Assembly (NCBI RefSeq): GCF_900497805.2
Contig: NW_020949602.1
Location: 3,680,846 to 3,744,845 of the forward strand
Direction of reading: 5' to 3'
Origin: Vombatus ursinus
Taxonomy: Eukaryota > Chordata > Mammalia > Diprotodontia > Vombatidae
DNA: 64,000 nt
The first letter of the stretch is position 1, and the number at the start of each line of letters is the position of its first letter. The notes under the pieces are model-generated. The model was not told the DNA's origin, searched no databases, and saw nothing but the letters and a program-made list of their open reading frames with translations. The position numbers and the translations under genes were made by a program. Below are positions 1 to 12,194 of this stretch, piece by piece.

Positions 1-66
1 CTTCCTTCCTTCCTTCCTTCCTTCCTTCCTTCCTTCCTTCCTTCCTTTCTTCCTTCCTTTCTTCCT
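1..66. repeat. (TTCC)n microsatellite
   Basis: Near-perfect CTTC/TTCC tetramer repeat, cut off by the left edge of the window. Confidence 0.95.
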
Positions 67-188
67 GATAATTTGCAAATAAATATGTTTAAATAAGATA
101 CATGCAGGCTAAATTGAAGATAATTAGCAGAAAGAAAACATTATCCTTAAGGGAAAAGTTTGGACAAGGTTATTAGTGTATGGGAAAG

Positions 189-413
<225 letters not shown>

Positions 414-581
414 TACTGGAGGAGAGAAGAGAGGGAGTGAAACCAAGAGAACAAGCAGAGAAATTGTAGCTTTGATGAGAAGAAAAAGTGTCCCTTAGCA
501 GAGGGTATTTTTGGTGGCATTGGAAGCTTCAGGAAAGAGGTATAGCTTTGGAACAGAAATTTTAAAAATGTCTTGACATTC

Positions 582-725
582 TAGAAGGAGGATTAACTTT
601 TTATGTATCATGGACCCTTTTGGAAGGCCGGTAGAATCTGTGAACTTTTCAGAACGATGTTTTTAAATACATAAAGTAAAATATACAGGATGTCAAAGGC
701 ACCCAATTATATTAAATAGAAAAAC
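582..725 (-). mobile_element. hAT-like MITE, partial, antisense
   Basis: Reverse-complement copy of the element also seen at 27588, 28766 and 32234: it has the 'ggttaa...aaaggggtccatg' end and the interior 'ttcagaac...tttttaaat' segment. Confidence 0.5.
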
Positions 726-744
726 AAAACAAATAAACAAAAAG

Positions 745-862
745 CCCCTCACTTTACAGATGTAGGAACTGAGGACCAGAAAAGGTGACCTAGTTAGTAA
801 ATAACAGCACTAGGATTGTCACCCAGGTCCTCTGACATCAAATCTATTCTTCTGACATAACT
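745..862 (-). mobile_element. MIR/CORE-SINE fragment, antisense
   Basis: Reads 'cactttacagatgtaggaactgagg', followed by the degraded 'gtcacccaggtcctctgac' SINE body in reverse orientation. Confidence 0.6.
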
Positions 863-984
863 TGCCCTGAATCATGCAGTTTTATTGTCTAACAAAACCA
901 CACTGCCCCCCATCCAACTCTGGGCATCCAAATCCTAGATGTTACCATGGCCTTGTTCAAGTGGCTCCTTCCCACATGATGCCA

Positions 985-1268
985 GCATTGAGAGTGAGAC
1001 ACACCATTGGAAACCCTCCCTTCCAGGAGGAGCTTTTCCCAACCTCCCTTTGATGCTAGTGCCTTCTCTCTGAAAGGCTCTCCAATTTACTCGGTCTCCA
1101 TCTTGTTTTTACCTGGTTGGCTGTATTTATCACCTCCGTTAGGCTGGGAGTTCCTTGGGAGTAGAAACTTGGTTTCTGTTTTTGTATTCTTACCTTCCTT
1201 TATATCCACAGAACTTAGCACAGTGCCTTGCACTTAGAAGGTGCTTTGTAAATGCTTGTCAATTGACT
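985..1268 (+). mobile_element. L2 LINE 3' end
   Basis: Has the L2 terminal signature 'acttagcacagtgccttgcacttagaaggtgctttgtaaatg' and an upstream 'taggctgggagttccttggga' segment. 5'-truncated, old. Confidence 0.7.
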
Positions 1269-1269
1269 G

Positions 1270-1400
1270 GCTACTCCAATCTTCTTACTTTACAAGGAAA
1301 GAGACTGAGGCCCAAAGAGATATAAGGACTTGTCTATGGTTGCAAAGGTATTAAGCACAACAGAAGTGGGAATCAAACTTGGGTCTTCTTACTCTACTCT
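1270..1400 (-). mobile_element. MIR/CORE-SINE fragment, antisense
   Basis: Reads 'agactgaggcccaaagagatataaggacttgtc' and 'gggaatcaaacttgggtcttcttact', a worn reverse SINE. Confidence 0.55.
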
Positions 1401-1403
1401 AGA

Positions 1404-1656
1404 GGCAGCTGGTGACACAGTGTGTAGAGCACTAGTCCTGGGAGCAGGAAGACCTGAGCTCAAATCTGGTCTCTGATAAGTATCAGCTGTGTGACCCTGG
1501 GCAAGTCACATAATCTCTGTTTGCCTCAGTTTTCTCAACTATAAAATGGGGGTAATAATAGCACTTATTTCCTAGGGTTGTTGTGAGCATCAAATGAGAT
1601 ATTTGTAAAAAGTACTTAGCATTTGCCACATAGTAGGCACTATATAAATGTTTACA
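1404..1656 (+). mobile_element. Marsupial CORE-SINE, nearly full length
   Basis: Head 'gaggcagctggtgacacagtg', body 'gtgtgaccctgggcaagtcac', core 'gcctcagttttctcaactataaaatggggg' and 3' part 'gttgttgtgagcatcaaatgag...tagtaggcactatataaatg'. Confidence 0.8.
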
Positions 1657-1679
1657 CCCTTCCCTTCCCCCTAATACCT

Positions 1680-1905
1680 CTATTCCACCACACCACCTCC
1701 AAGAAAACCCTTCCCTAATTCCCTACCCATGGAAGCAATCTCTCTCACTTCTGAATTTCCCTAATACTTTGTATCTTTCTTTTAGCACACATCACATTTT
1801 GCCTTGTGTTACCATTATCTGAGTATACATCTAAGATCCTCTTCAGGATTGTAAGCTACTTGAAGTCAGGAACTGTATGATCTCTTATTGGAGGGAATAA
1901 CTGGT
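1680..1905 (+). mobile_element. L2 LINE 3' fragment
   Basis: Reads 'aaacccttccctaattccct' through 'aggattgtaagctacttgaagtcaggaactg', the standard L2 3' UTR order. Confidence 0.6.
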
Positions 1906-2049
1906 CCCACTGCCTTCTACCCAGAGTGAAGATGGGGACAAGGTGAGGAGACACCTGGAAAATATGATAGCAGATATAGGTCTTCAGCCTGTTTCATTTC
2001 TACTTTCACCAAATAAGGGATTGTGAAGAGCTGGCCTTATGGGTCCCCT

Positions 2050-2345
2050 CTACCTTGTCCCCAAATAATAATATTTATTATTATACTAACAATAGAGAAT
2101 ATTTCTTTAGAGCTTTTAGGCTTACAAATTATATATGTATATATGTATATAAACATATGCTATAAATTTATAATCTTTTATTCTCACAACAATCCTGTAG
2201 GTGCTGTTACTACCATCCTCATTTTACAGATATGGAAACTGAGGCAGATGAGGTTAAGTGACCTGCCCAAAGTCACAGAACAAGGAAGTATCTAAGGTCA
2301 GATCTGAACCCAAGTGTTTCTGATGCTGAATCCATCACAATAACA
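2050..2345 (-). mobile_element. CORE-SINE, antisense, with TA-rich interior
   Basis: Reverse SINE: 'tattctcacaacaatcctgtagg', then 'cattttacagatatggaaactgagg' and 'gtcagatctgaacccaagt'. A TATATG repeat at about 2125-2165 has expanded inside it. Confidence 0.7.
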
Positions 2346-2369
2346 CCTGACCTTTAGATATGCTTCTGG

Positions 2370-2760
2370 TTCTGCAAACGACATTGCATGGATTTTATCT
2401 TATTTGAAAATGAGATAATTATTACAGATAATATTATCCCCATTCTGCAGATGAACAGGCTGAGGCTAGAAATAGAGATTGGACTGGTGATTTCAATGCT
2501 ATAGGAAACTCCCTCTACCACTACAAGCTGACAACTTTCTCTATAACATATAGTCTTAATTGTCTATAGGAACTTGAGGGCTGTCTTTCGCCTCTTTTTG
2601 TATTCCCAGCACTTAGCATGGTGCCTGATTGATTGATCAAAGTGCCTTTTTCAGGGCCACACAAGCAGTATGAGTCAGAGGCAAGCGTTAAAATCAGATC
2701 TTTGGAGTGGTGAAGTAGATTGTCTATGTGATATGCCACTCAGCCTCCTAATCCAAGGCT
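2370..2760. mobile_element. Worn SINE and L2 3' fragments
   Basis: An antisense SINE piece (2370-2480, 'ccccattctgcagatgaacaggctgagg'), an L2 sense 3' end (about 2555-2640, 'cccagcacttagcatggtgcctg') and another antisense SINE piece (2641-2755). Confidence 0.5.
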
Positions 2761-2767
2761 AAGAGGT

Positions 2768-3660
2768 TAATTAATCAATCAACAAACCAGCAAGCTTGTA
2801 TTAAGTGCCTACTACATTCCAGAACTATGACAAGTACTGGGGATAGAAACACAATAATGAAACTGTGCCTACTCTTAGGGACTGTACATATTACTGAGGG
2901 TAACACGTACTTCTGCTTACATAGAAATAGATACAAAGTAAATCTAACAATTTCTGGGAGGCACTAATAGCCAGGGATTGGACTGGGATTAGGAAGGTCT
3001 CCTGTAGGAGGTTTCACATGAACTGAGGGATTCTTAAGAGGTCAAAGTGAGGAGGGAGAGTGTCCAGGGAAGGGAGGCAGCCTAGGAATGGAAAAAAAGG
3101 ACTGTTGTGTACAAGCTACAGAAGGTAGGTCATTTTGACTGAAAAAAGGATGTGTGAAGGGGAATCAAATATAATAAGCTTGGAAAGATAGACTGGAGCC
3201 TGATTACAAATAGCTTTAAATAGCAAACAGAGAAGTTTGTATTATGTCCTAGAGACGAGAGACAGCCACTGGAGACTGCTGAGACAGGATATGACATGAC
3301 TCGCCTTTTTTTTCAGACTATCACATGTGCAGCTGGGTAAGAGATGGGTTGGAGAGGAGAGACTAGAATCAAAGCAATCAACTAGGAGACGACTGGGACA
3401 GTCCAGGTGAAAGGAGATGAGAGTGTAGACCAGGGGAGCTGTGGTGAGCACGGAGAATTCTTCTTCTTGGGGGTCTTGGATGTGGAAGATGTTGAAGAAC
3501 TGGAATTGGCCAAACTTGGCAATTGATTGTGTATGCTAGGCAAGGTGTGGCCTCGAGGGGAGAGTTGAAGATGATTCCATGATTATGAACTTGGGTGACC
3601 AAAAAGATGGTGGTAGCCATCTCTAGGGCAGGAGTGGGGGAGGAATAAGAGAAGTTTATA
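2768..3660 (-). mobile_element. L2 LINE, antisense, about 0.9 kb
   Basis: Starts at the reversed 3' end 'taatcaatcaacaaaccag...attaagtgcctactac' and runs inward through 'ctgtaggaggtttcacatgaactgag' to a reversed L2 ORF-flanking segment. Short frames in it are decayed LINE. Confidence 0.7.
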
Positions 3661-3823
3661 TAACCATTTTATTATATATTTAAAAGGAATAGCAAGTTGT
3701 ACACAATCAAATTGCAGTTTCATGTGAAGCTTCTGGTTAGGAAAAGAGATAGAGAGATTCTCTTGGTCTCTGGGATCTCAGAAAAATTGAGAAATTTTGG
3801 GGAAAAGAGAGGCAGTGTATCTT

Positions 3824-3825
<2 letters not shown>

Positions 3826-3903
<78 letters not shown>

Positions 3904-4110
3904 CAGTCTGAACCTACCTCCAAGCCTACCTCCAGGGAGAGAGAAGAAGAGAGAGAAGGGGAGAGGAGGAGGAGAGAGAGACAGACAGACAGAGACAGAC
4001 AGACAGAGACACAGAGAGAGACAGACACAGAGACAGAGACACAGAAAGACAGACTGAGAGACCGAAAGACAAACAGAAACAGAGACAGAGAAAGAGAGAA
4101 AGAGAGAGAA
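3826..4110. repeat. (GA)n with GACA-rich flank
   Basis: Clean GA dinucleotides at 3826-3902, then degenerate AGGGAGAG/GACAGACA purine tract to 4110. The reading frames it opens are not genes. Confidence 0.95.
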
Positions 4111-4499
4111 TAATCCTATGAACTCTCTAAACAAAACAAAACAAAAATTCTCACCTTCCCTTTCCGACCTCAAACAGACCCAAACCCTCCTATCTCCCAA
4201 TAACTTGTACTGAACTCTAAACCAGCCTCTTCCGTGGTTTTATTGTCTTTTTTTTTTCAAACCTCAGAATATCCTGATGGCCAGAATATCCTGACCACTC
4301 CCCCCTCCTTTTCCATGGCAGGGATATCTTATGTGTCCTTTGTCCTATCACATTTCTCTTCCTGCTTGGCCTTGTAAACATTTGTTTCTTTCGTATAAGA
4401 GCAAGTCAGCTAACTGAGATAAGATCATTTCAAAACAAGTAAGCATCTCCTTCAGGGACAAAGCAAGGGAGCCCCCTACGGGGATTCTCTGGAGACTCT

Positions 4500-4790
4500 G
4501 TCCTGTCTGATTTATTTCCTAGTGGTTAGAAAGTAGGCCTCAAACCCAGGAAATCCTGAGTTCAAGTTTTGTTTCTGACATACTGGTAGTGTGACCCTGG
4601 GCAAGTAACTTTACCTCTCAGTCCATTAGACATTCAGTCAATCCATCAGTCAGTCAACAAGTATTTAGTAAGCTCTTTCTACGCATCAAGCACTGTGCTA
4701 AGCAACGGGAATACAAAGAAAGGCAAAAATATAACTTGTACCTTCAAGGAGCTAACATTCTAATGGGAAAGAAACCATGCAAAACATGTA
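4500..4790. mobile_element. CORE-SINE 5' part (+), then L2 3' end (-)
   Basis: SINE body 'gagttcaagttttgtttctgac...gtgaccctgggcaagtaac' to about 4622, then reversed L2 3' end 'cagtcagtcaacaagtatttagtaagc' with 'ttcaaggagctaacattctaatggg'. Confidence 0.7.
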
Positions 4791-4799
4791 CTTTAAAGA

Positions 4800-5045
4800 T
4801 CACATATATATTATACATACATATATGTGCATATACATACAACACATAAAATAAATATATAAAACGTGTATATACACTCATAACATGCATGTGTAGATAC
4901 ATGTATAAACATATACATGTGTAGAAACATGAAATACAAATAAACATGTACTGATAAACACATATACATTTATTACATATATATTTGCACACACATGTAT
5001 ATGTATATACAACAAATATAAATTGGTATATGCACATACATTACC
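4800..5045. repeat. TA/CATA-rich low-complexity repeat
   Basis: Imperfect ATATAC/ACATGTAT repeats; the Tyr/Cys-rich frames here come from it. Confidence 0.8.
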
Positions 5046-5059
5046 CTGTATAGTAAATG

Positions 5060-5160
5060 AGAGATGCTCCAGGCAACCCATTAAGACTGTAAGTTGCAGA
5101 AAAGGTTCTTGCCTTCATTAGTAGGGGGTGTTTATTTAAGGGAGTCCCCTGTATCCATGG
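5060..5160 (+). mobile_element. SINE 3' part (second marsupial SINE subfamily)
   Basis: Reads 'taagactgtaagttgcagaaaaggttcttgcc...gggagtcccctgtatccatgg', the tail of the SINE seen complete at 29012-29255. Confidence 0.6.
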
Positions 5161-5855
5161 AATTGTTGGTCCAGTTCTTATCCCTTTCCTCTAATGATCA
5201 TCCGTGGTTTTTCTTAGGCTACCTTTTCTTACCTTTGGTTGGATCCCAAGCAGCATTCGGTCCCAGAGTTGTTGATCCATGTAACATGTCTTCATGGGAT
5301 CTAATGATCTCTGGTCAACGCAGTTGGGAAGATTCCCTTTTTAAGGAAAGGGTCTTTGGAGGAGTCGCTTTGGGAAACTGGACATCTCTTTCAAGAATCT
5401 CAATTAAGCAGAGGTCTTTTCTCAATGTTATTCTACTCATGAGTGAACGTATGATTATGAATAATGGAATGCCAGGAGCTCAGAAGAGTCAGAACCACAG
5501 GCTACTCAGATGGCTATGGAAAGTTGTTTGGTGGGTATAAATAGGTCACATTGGGAATGAGAAGTGGCTTAAAATATCAATTGGTCCTATAGGACTAAAA
5601 GCAGTGAGCTGGTCATCCAGTGACAGTGAGGGATGAACCTTTGCTAGGGTTTGGCAAATCCTCTGTGGAGGACTTATGGAAATGTATGAACAAGGACCAA
5701 AATTGAAAAGGTTATGTGAATGGGCTGTGATATGCACTGAGATGCAGCATACTCATCAATGAAAACATGCATCCATAGAAGCATTAAAATTTTGACTTAT
5801 CAAAGGGTTGGCCATACTATCTTCCGATTCTTAAAGGGGGATGCCTACCAGCCAT
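5160..5855. other. Non-repetitive sequence, nothing recognised
   Basis: About 0.7 kb without a recognisable repeat or exon. A 148-codon plus-strand frame (5094-5540) begins in the SINE tail, has no similarity I can name and shows no splice context. Confidence 0.4.
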
Positions 5856-5857
5856 CA

Positions 5858-6140
5858 GATAGCTGGTACTGCTATGCAGGGAGTCCCAGGGAGACAGGAG
5901 CTCAAATCCAGACTCAGTCACTTCCTACTTGTGTGACCCTGGGCAAGTCACTTATCCTTCATCTGCCTCAGGTTCCTCATCTGTGAAATGGAAATAATAA
6001 TATCTACCTCCTAGGGTAGTTGTGAGAAACAAAGGAAGTACTTGCAAAGTGCTTTACTAGCCACAAATCACTACATGAATGCAAGTGATTATGATGATGG
6101 TGGTGATGAACATGATGATGGTGGTGGCGGTGATGATGAT
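5858..6140 (+). mobile_element. CORE-SINE, then (GATGGT)n
   Basis: Has 'gtgtgaccctgggcaagtcac', 'ctgcctcaggttcctcatctgtgaaatgg' and 'tagttgtgagaaacaaagg', ending in a GATGATGGTGGT simple repeat (about 6090-6140). Confidence 0.75.
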
Positions 6141-6704
6141 TTGCACATGGATCCATGTTCTAATTTAGCACTCCTTACTAGTCACAAGGACATAGTAGAA
6201 AAACCTTGACTAGAGACAGACATAATTGCAAGCTGCCTACAATTCAAGATGCACATGGAATCAATGAGTAGAGTCAGAAATAAAGAATTTTGGAAGGTTT
6301 GAAAATTTTATTCCTCTTTGGGCTTCCCCGATTCTTGTGCTCTGGACAGCTGCTTACCTTAACTATCTCTTGTCTTGGCTTGAATAATAAAGGCCATTTT
6401 TAAATAAATGCACATATTTAATCACAGAAAATTCAAACTCAGTCTTTCTTATATTCCACATTCAATTTACTCTCCACCACACTGTACTGCCTCCTCAAGA
6501 AGGCTCAAAGTCTGTGTTGAGTAGTAAGCGGGACAGAGAAGCTAGAAATATTGTCTACACCAATCTTCCTGATCCTGCCTGAAAATTAGGTGAATATCCT
6601 GGTATCATAATCCTATCTCATTTTACTATGATGCATTCTACTATTTCTGGCCTTAGACGCTGGCTTCATTTGGGAAGTAAATTTCTTATGCCCCTTGATT
6701 TCTT

Positions 6705-6862
6705 TCTGTTTGTTTGTTTTTTTTTTCTTTAGGCAATTGGGGTGAAGTGACTTGCCCAGGGTCACACAGCTAGTAAGTGTCAAGTGTTTGGTCTGAGGCC
6801 AGATTTGAACTCAGGTCCTCCTGACTTCAGGGCTGGTGCTCTATCCACTGCACCACCTAGCT
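6705..6862 (-). mobile_element. Marsupial SINE (short form), antisense, with target duplication
   Basis: Complete reverse SINE from the T-rich tail through 'tgacttgcccagggtcacac' to the head 'ccacctagct'. The flanks GCCCCTTGATTTCTT at 6690-6704 and 6863-6877 form a target-site duplication of 12 to 15 bp; a few bases may belong to the SINE head. A fairly recent insertion. Confidence 0.85.
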
Positions 6863-7144
6863 GCCCCTTGATTTCTTCACTGGGGGGTATTACGAAGACT
6901 GTCAATGAAGCTTGAAAGTACCCTGGAGGGGGGCAGACTTAGATATTTATCTCAAATTTAATCAAACATGTGGAGATAGGCATGAAAGCCTAGTGTACCA
7001 ACCCCCTCTTTCTTCAGAGATTTACAAGCCTTCTTGGTCTGCTAGAGGAATAAATCATAGCAGAAGAGCACAGAGAATAGTGTGCTCTGTCGGCTCTGAT
7101 CCCATCATTGTACTAGAAGATAGTTGGCTCCCCCGAAATGTTGA

Positions 7145-7195
7145 ATAATAAGGATGATGATAATGATAATAATAGCATAATGATAATAATAGCAA
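7145..7195. repeat. (GATAAT)n low-complexity repeat
   Basis: Degenerate GATGATAATGATAATAATAG repeat. Confidence 0.8.
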
Positions 7196-7199
7196 ATTT

Positions 7200-9235
7200 T
7201 CCCAAAAAATAGACTTTACATTGACCAGAAATTGGTGTAATCGCATGCTCCCTGCAGTTCTTTCCAGGCTGTCATTTTTGCCAAGTGCATGTGGTTCATT
7301 TGCTGATACAGAAATTCCAAGGGACTCTGGCAGAATGAAAAGCACCAGCTTTAAGGTCCCTTGGGCTGATGCAGAGACCTCTGCCTTGGTTTTTCTGGCG
7401 GCAGAACAATGGTAGCTGGTCTTTCACCAGGAAGCTTGTCAATACCTGTTGACATTTCCCTGAGTAATCATTCCAAACTTGGGGCATATTTCTTCATCTC
7501 CATGGATGGGTTCTGTGGTTCCATTGATTTTGTGGTTTCAAGTGTGAAAGATCTAATCTTAATCCTCTGCTGTTCATTCCCCTTAACCTTTTAATAACGT
7601 GATATGGGAGGCAACTCATCAGAATGGAAATTGTTCCTGGAGTTTATGGTCATAAATACTTGTCACTGAATATTCGAGAGGGCTGCCATTACTCTCCTGC
7701 TCTTCTTAAATAAGAGGAATAAGAACACGAGCTCTTGCTGTCTTATGTTTTCTCTCCTCCTTCCCCTTATTTCTAAAGGCAAAAACCCAAATGAATGACA
7801 TCATGATGTAAAGGTCCTTGGAATTGTGGACTGACGCCTCTTCCATTGAGCCATTGACAATGGAGGTAAAATCCAGGAGACAGTTGTCATTTAGCAATGA
7901 CTTTGACGTACTCTTCCCCCCCCACCCGCCAAATGCATAAGATTCTAACCAGTAAAGTAAAATAGGTATCTGTGTCACATTAGTAATCCTCCCATCCGTC
8001 CTAGAAGCAATAGGAAGCTACTGTAAAGTGTTATCCATGCTACATCAGGGAAGGTTGCTGGGCAACACTGGTTTTCTCAACATGCTTCTTATCTTAGCGC
8101 CTACTTTTTGGCAATATGAATTCTTACTATCATGATCTATCATTTCAGCAGACACATCCTTTTGATGGTGTGGATATTGTTCCCTCTTGGTCTTAGCAGA
8201 TGGTCTCCATGAATTTCTGTAAACAAAAGATCATTATCACAAGGTGGCCAACCTTCTGGTAATACATTTCAAAGAAGTACAGCAATTTAGAACAGGGACG
8301 GACCCCAGGAGTCATTTTTATGGTTCATTCCCAAAAAGGAAACAGTACAATGTATGCAACAAGGTGTCAAGTTTCTCCACGTTTATTGACATTTAGTGAC
8401 ATGTCATACAAAGAGTCAGATGAGCTCCATTTCCTCTCTGTTGTGTCCTGGACAAAGTATAAATTCTCCTTGTCCTGAGTCTTCATCGTCTCAAGGATGT
8501 GGCTTTTATTTTCCATTGGCAACAGTGAGATCAACTGGTTGGTACTTTGTTGAGTTGAAGATAGAATGGACCCAACTAAACTTGTCTTTGGTTTGGGACT
8601 TTACAAGGAGATAGGGACCCACTAAGAGACATAGAAGACATAGAAGAAGGATATCCAAGAAAAGAATCAGAGTGTGAAAATGTCCTTTGAAAGAATAAAA
8701 ACACACTTAAGCTCCAAAGAAGTGTTCTTGAGGAAGAGGACAAATAGGCACAGACATATAGAAAGATGTTGGACTGCATGTGATCCTCATGAAACTTCTA
8801 CAATGGCCCATGTGCTTCCAGGAATCAACATCAAATGAAGACATATAAGTTGGGGAGAGACAGAGTGTCAATGAGAGAAAGGAAAAAAGGGATTCAGAAT
8901 TGGGGTTAGAGATGAGAGAGGAAACGGAGATGACCAACCTCAATTGAGCCTGTACAGACATCTTTGGGCTACACAATGTGTGTGTGTGCATGCATGCATG
9001 TATGTATACACTCACACACACATTAAAGAGAAAGAAGGATCCACACAAGAGAGAATCACATAAACCAAAGAAGAACCTAGACATAACCCTTCTCCAATCC
9101 TGTGCATCATGTAAACTATATAAGTATAAAGGAAATGGACAGCTCATCAGAGAGGAAGCTTGCCTGATACTTTGTGGAAAACGGAGATCTTTCCTGTAGT
9201 GAGCTGACTATGCTAGTTCCCAATTCAAATATCTT
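7200..9235. other. Mostly unique intergenic sequence
   Basis: Two kilobases with little recognisable repeat apart from a CA/CATG repeat at about 8975-9022. Contains the X-box-like palindrome at 8054. No exon with good splice sites and coding character was found on either strand. Confidence 0.4.
8054..8066. promoter_or_regulatory. X-box-like palindrome GTTGCTGGGCAAC
   Basis: Perfect 5-bp arms GTTGC and GCAAC around a 3-bp spacer match the RFX-factor X-box form. It lies in non-repetitive sequence. No gene start is visible nearby, so any role would be as a distal element. Confidence 0.3.
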
Positions 9236-9239
9236 CAAT

Positions 9240-9880
9240 GGTAAAATCACGGAGTCACTGAATCTCAGAGTTGGAAGGAACTTCAAAGTCCATTTAATCC
9301 AGTCCATGCCTGGGAAAGATTTCCCGCTATCACACACCTGACAGCAGATTTTCTAGCATTAGCTTGAAGGTCTCCATGTTGGGGGTGGGTTGTCTCACTA
9401 CCCCCACTCCATTTTGAGACAACCCGAATTATTAGGAAGTTTTTTTGTTGACATCAAGATTCAATTTACCCTTTTGAAATGTCTATCCATTGCTATTAAT
9501 TTTGCTCTCTGGGTCTAGGTAGAATAAATCTAATCCATCCTCCATAATAATAACTAGCATGAATATAGGGCCTACTATGTGCCAGGCATTGTGCTAAGCA
9601 TGTTGCAAATATTATCTCGCAGGACAGTTCTTTGTATACTTCAAGATAGCTATCATGTCTTCTTTGAGTCTTCTCCAGGTTAAACATCCTCAGATCCTTC
9701 AATTGAGCTACCAACGGCTGGATTCAAGGTCACCATCTTGGTTGCCTTTCTTTGGATGGCTCTTCAACTTATTCAATGCCCTTCCTGAACTGCTTGGCCC
9801 AGAACTGAACATAATACTCCAAGTAAGAGCCCAGTGGGAACACTACCACCCTATTTCTGGGCCCTTAACCTCTCTCGAGA
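9240..9880 (-). mobile_element. CR1/L3 LINE, antisense, with MIR3-like insertion
   Basis: Reversed CR1 3' region: 'gagttggaaggaacttcaaag', then 'ttctccaggttaaacatcctcag' and 'ggcccagaactgaacataatactcc'. A MIR3-like piece (9545-9620, 'cctactatgtgccaggcattgtgctaagc') interrupts it. Confidence 0.75.
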
Positions 9881-10261
9881 CTGATGAATATCTCATTAAT
9901 TTTCTTGGCTACCGTATTACTGTCAGAAAGCTTTGAGCCTGATGAAAGGATGTGACACCAACAAAGCGTGTTAATCCCTGAGCCATTCCTGACAGAGTGA
10001 CTTAGGAATTGAAACTGCCTGCCATTTTTAGGACTAGGGAATGGCAACTACCAGAATCTATAAGTCATCCCTATATGTTTTAACACATCTATATTGCTAT
10101 AGACCTATAAGGTAATACCAACATTCTCCCTTAGAAATCCTACAATTGTCACAATCTCGTTGGTTCCCATAGTGATAAGGGAGAGGTGAACTATGGTGTT
10201 GGATGGTGGAAGTTGGTTAGATAGATGGTTACCCTGGTTAAGGATTTTTCTGCACCAAATT

Positions 10262-10345
10262 CTTTTAAATACATGCATGTATACTTACATATACACATAC
10301 ATACATATATTTATACACGTGTATATATGTATATATACTTTTTAT
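10262..10345. repeat. CATA/TATG low-complexity repeat
   Basis: Imperfect ATACATACAT/TATATGTATATA stretch. Confidence 0.75.
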
Positions 10346-10489
10346 TGCTATCTTTTGTTCTTCTATCACATCATTTCCCAGTATATCCTCCTAGACAGTT
10401 ATCTCTTATGACAAAGAAGTTTTTAAAAGGAGAAAAAAAATCAGCAAAACATGTTGACCAAGTTTGACATTATATATAGGTTATTGAAG

Positions 10490-11010
10490 AGATATTATAC
10501 TCAGAATACGAGAGTTGACTGTCTCAAATGGTGCTATACTGGGTTCAGTTCTGGGCCCTGTAGTTTAGGAGGGGCACAGGTAAGCTTTTGAAGGACCATA
10601 TGGAAGCTACCAGGATGAGAAAAAGCCTAGAAACCAAACTAGAGAGAATAGGTTCAAGGAAGCTCTTTGAGAAGTGAAGATACAGGGGGCAACCTGCTAG
10701 GAAGATTAAAATATTTGTACAGCTGATATATAAAAGAGGGCTTATTTTACTTGGGCTCAGAGAGAAGAACTAGAGGAACAAGGTGGAAGTTGAGATGGGT
10801 GGGTTTGGATTGGATGGAAAGGAATTCAGTAATGATCAGAGCTATCCCAAAGGAAGCTTTCTTGGGGGAGGGGAGTGGGAGGGATCATGGATTTCCCATC
10901 TTGGGAGACTTTTCAGTGGAGACCAGAAGACTAGTCATCTGGATGCTAGAGATGACCTTCCTATTTAGGGTCACATTGAACTAGATCATTTCAGAAGGCC
11001 CTTCAAACTA
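10490..11010 (+). mobile_element. CR1/L3 LINE 3' region
   Basis: Sense CR1: 'gtgctatactgggttcagttctgggcc', 'gaagaactagaggaacaaggtggaagtt' and near the end 'ccttcaaactatgagattctg', in the standard order. Confidence 0.7.
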
Positions 11011-11640
11011 TGAGATTCTGTTATTCTCATGGCAGTAAGTGCTACTTTCTCCAGTATGAGGAGGATAATACCACTAGGATTCTCCACAGGGGGAGTTATA
11101 AAAATGTCAAGCTTGCAAGTCCCAGGCCTGTTTGCTATTGCCATCCGTGGCAGAATCAGTGTCCACTGGCCAAGGAATCATGTGTCATTCTGTAGACTGT
11201 TATTCTTTGAGGGGTGTTTCTAGAGGCTGATAAAACCTTTTAACCATGATAGATGAACCATGAAACAAATGTTCTTATAGAGATAAGGTGACATGAGAGC
11301 TGAATAAGCTAATAAGTGACTCTGGGCTCCATTAACATGCGAGATAATGGCCTGGGATATTCCCTTCCCCTGACTAGGTAATTTTAGAAGGAGACAGGGA
11401 AGGGTGTTTCTTATCAGCACATCATGGTCTGGAATTGAGCCAAATTCTCCTCAGCCCCAAGACTAAATGCCTGAACACCTCATTGAAAGTGTGGGCAGCA
11501 ACTATTCTTTCCTTTCCAGGATCAACCTTCACACATATGCTAGAAATACCTGAAATATTTGCGATCTCATCTCAGGGGAACTCCTGGTGTGGAAACTCCC
11601 TCTGCCAATGCAGACAGCAACCCTGACCCATCTAGCAACA
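11011..11640. other. Non-repetitive sequence, nothing recognised
   Basis: About 0.6 kb without a recognisable repeat or coding exon. Short overlapping frames look random. Confidence 0.35.
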
Positions 11641-11644
11641 CATC

Positions 11645-12085
11645 AACAAAAAATCATTACATATCTACTATATGACAGACTGTACCAGATGGTGGGGATA
11701 CAAGACCAGAAAAGAAACCCATCCTGCTCTCAAGGAGCTTACATTCTGTTGGGAGAAATGGCATATGCACATGATATCAGTAAACGTAAAATATATGTAA
11801 AGCACATACAGGGTGATTTCTGGAAGGGTACACAAACAACTTGTCTCAGGGAATAACACTGAGAAAATGCTCAAGAAAGAAGATTATGCCTTAGCTGAGT
11901 CTTGAAGGAAGCCAGGAATTCTAGTGTAAAGGTGAGGAAGAAGTACATTATAAGTATGGGGAACAGCCTGGGCAAACACATGGAGATGAGAGATGGAAAA
12001 ACATGAAAGACCAATAATAAATAGGTCAATTTGGCTGGAAGGTGATTGGGTCCTAGGTGCTTGTTTGAGGCATAAAGATGTAACT
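11645..12085 (-). mobile_element. L2 LINE 3' region, antisense
   Basis: Reversed L2: 'ctcaaggagcttacattctgttggg', 'tacagggtgatttctggaaggg' and 'gctgagtcttgaaggaagccagg'. Confidence 0.7.
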
Positions 12086-12194
12086 TGCCAGTCACACACT
12101 TAGCAAATGTCAGGGGCCAGTTTTGATCTCAGTCATTCTAACTCTAAATTCATTGCAGTAACTACTGGGTTGCACTGCCTCTATATTTCAATTG

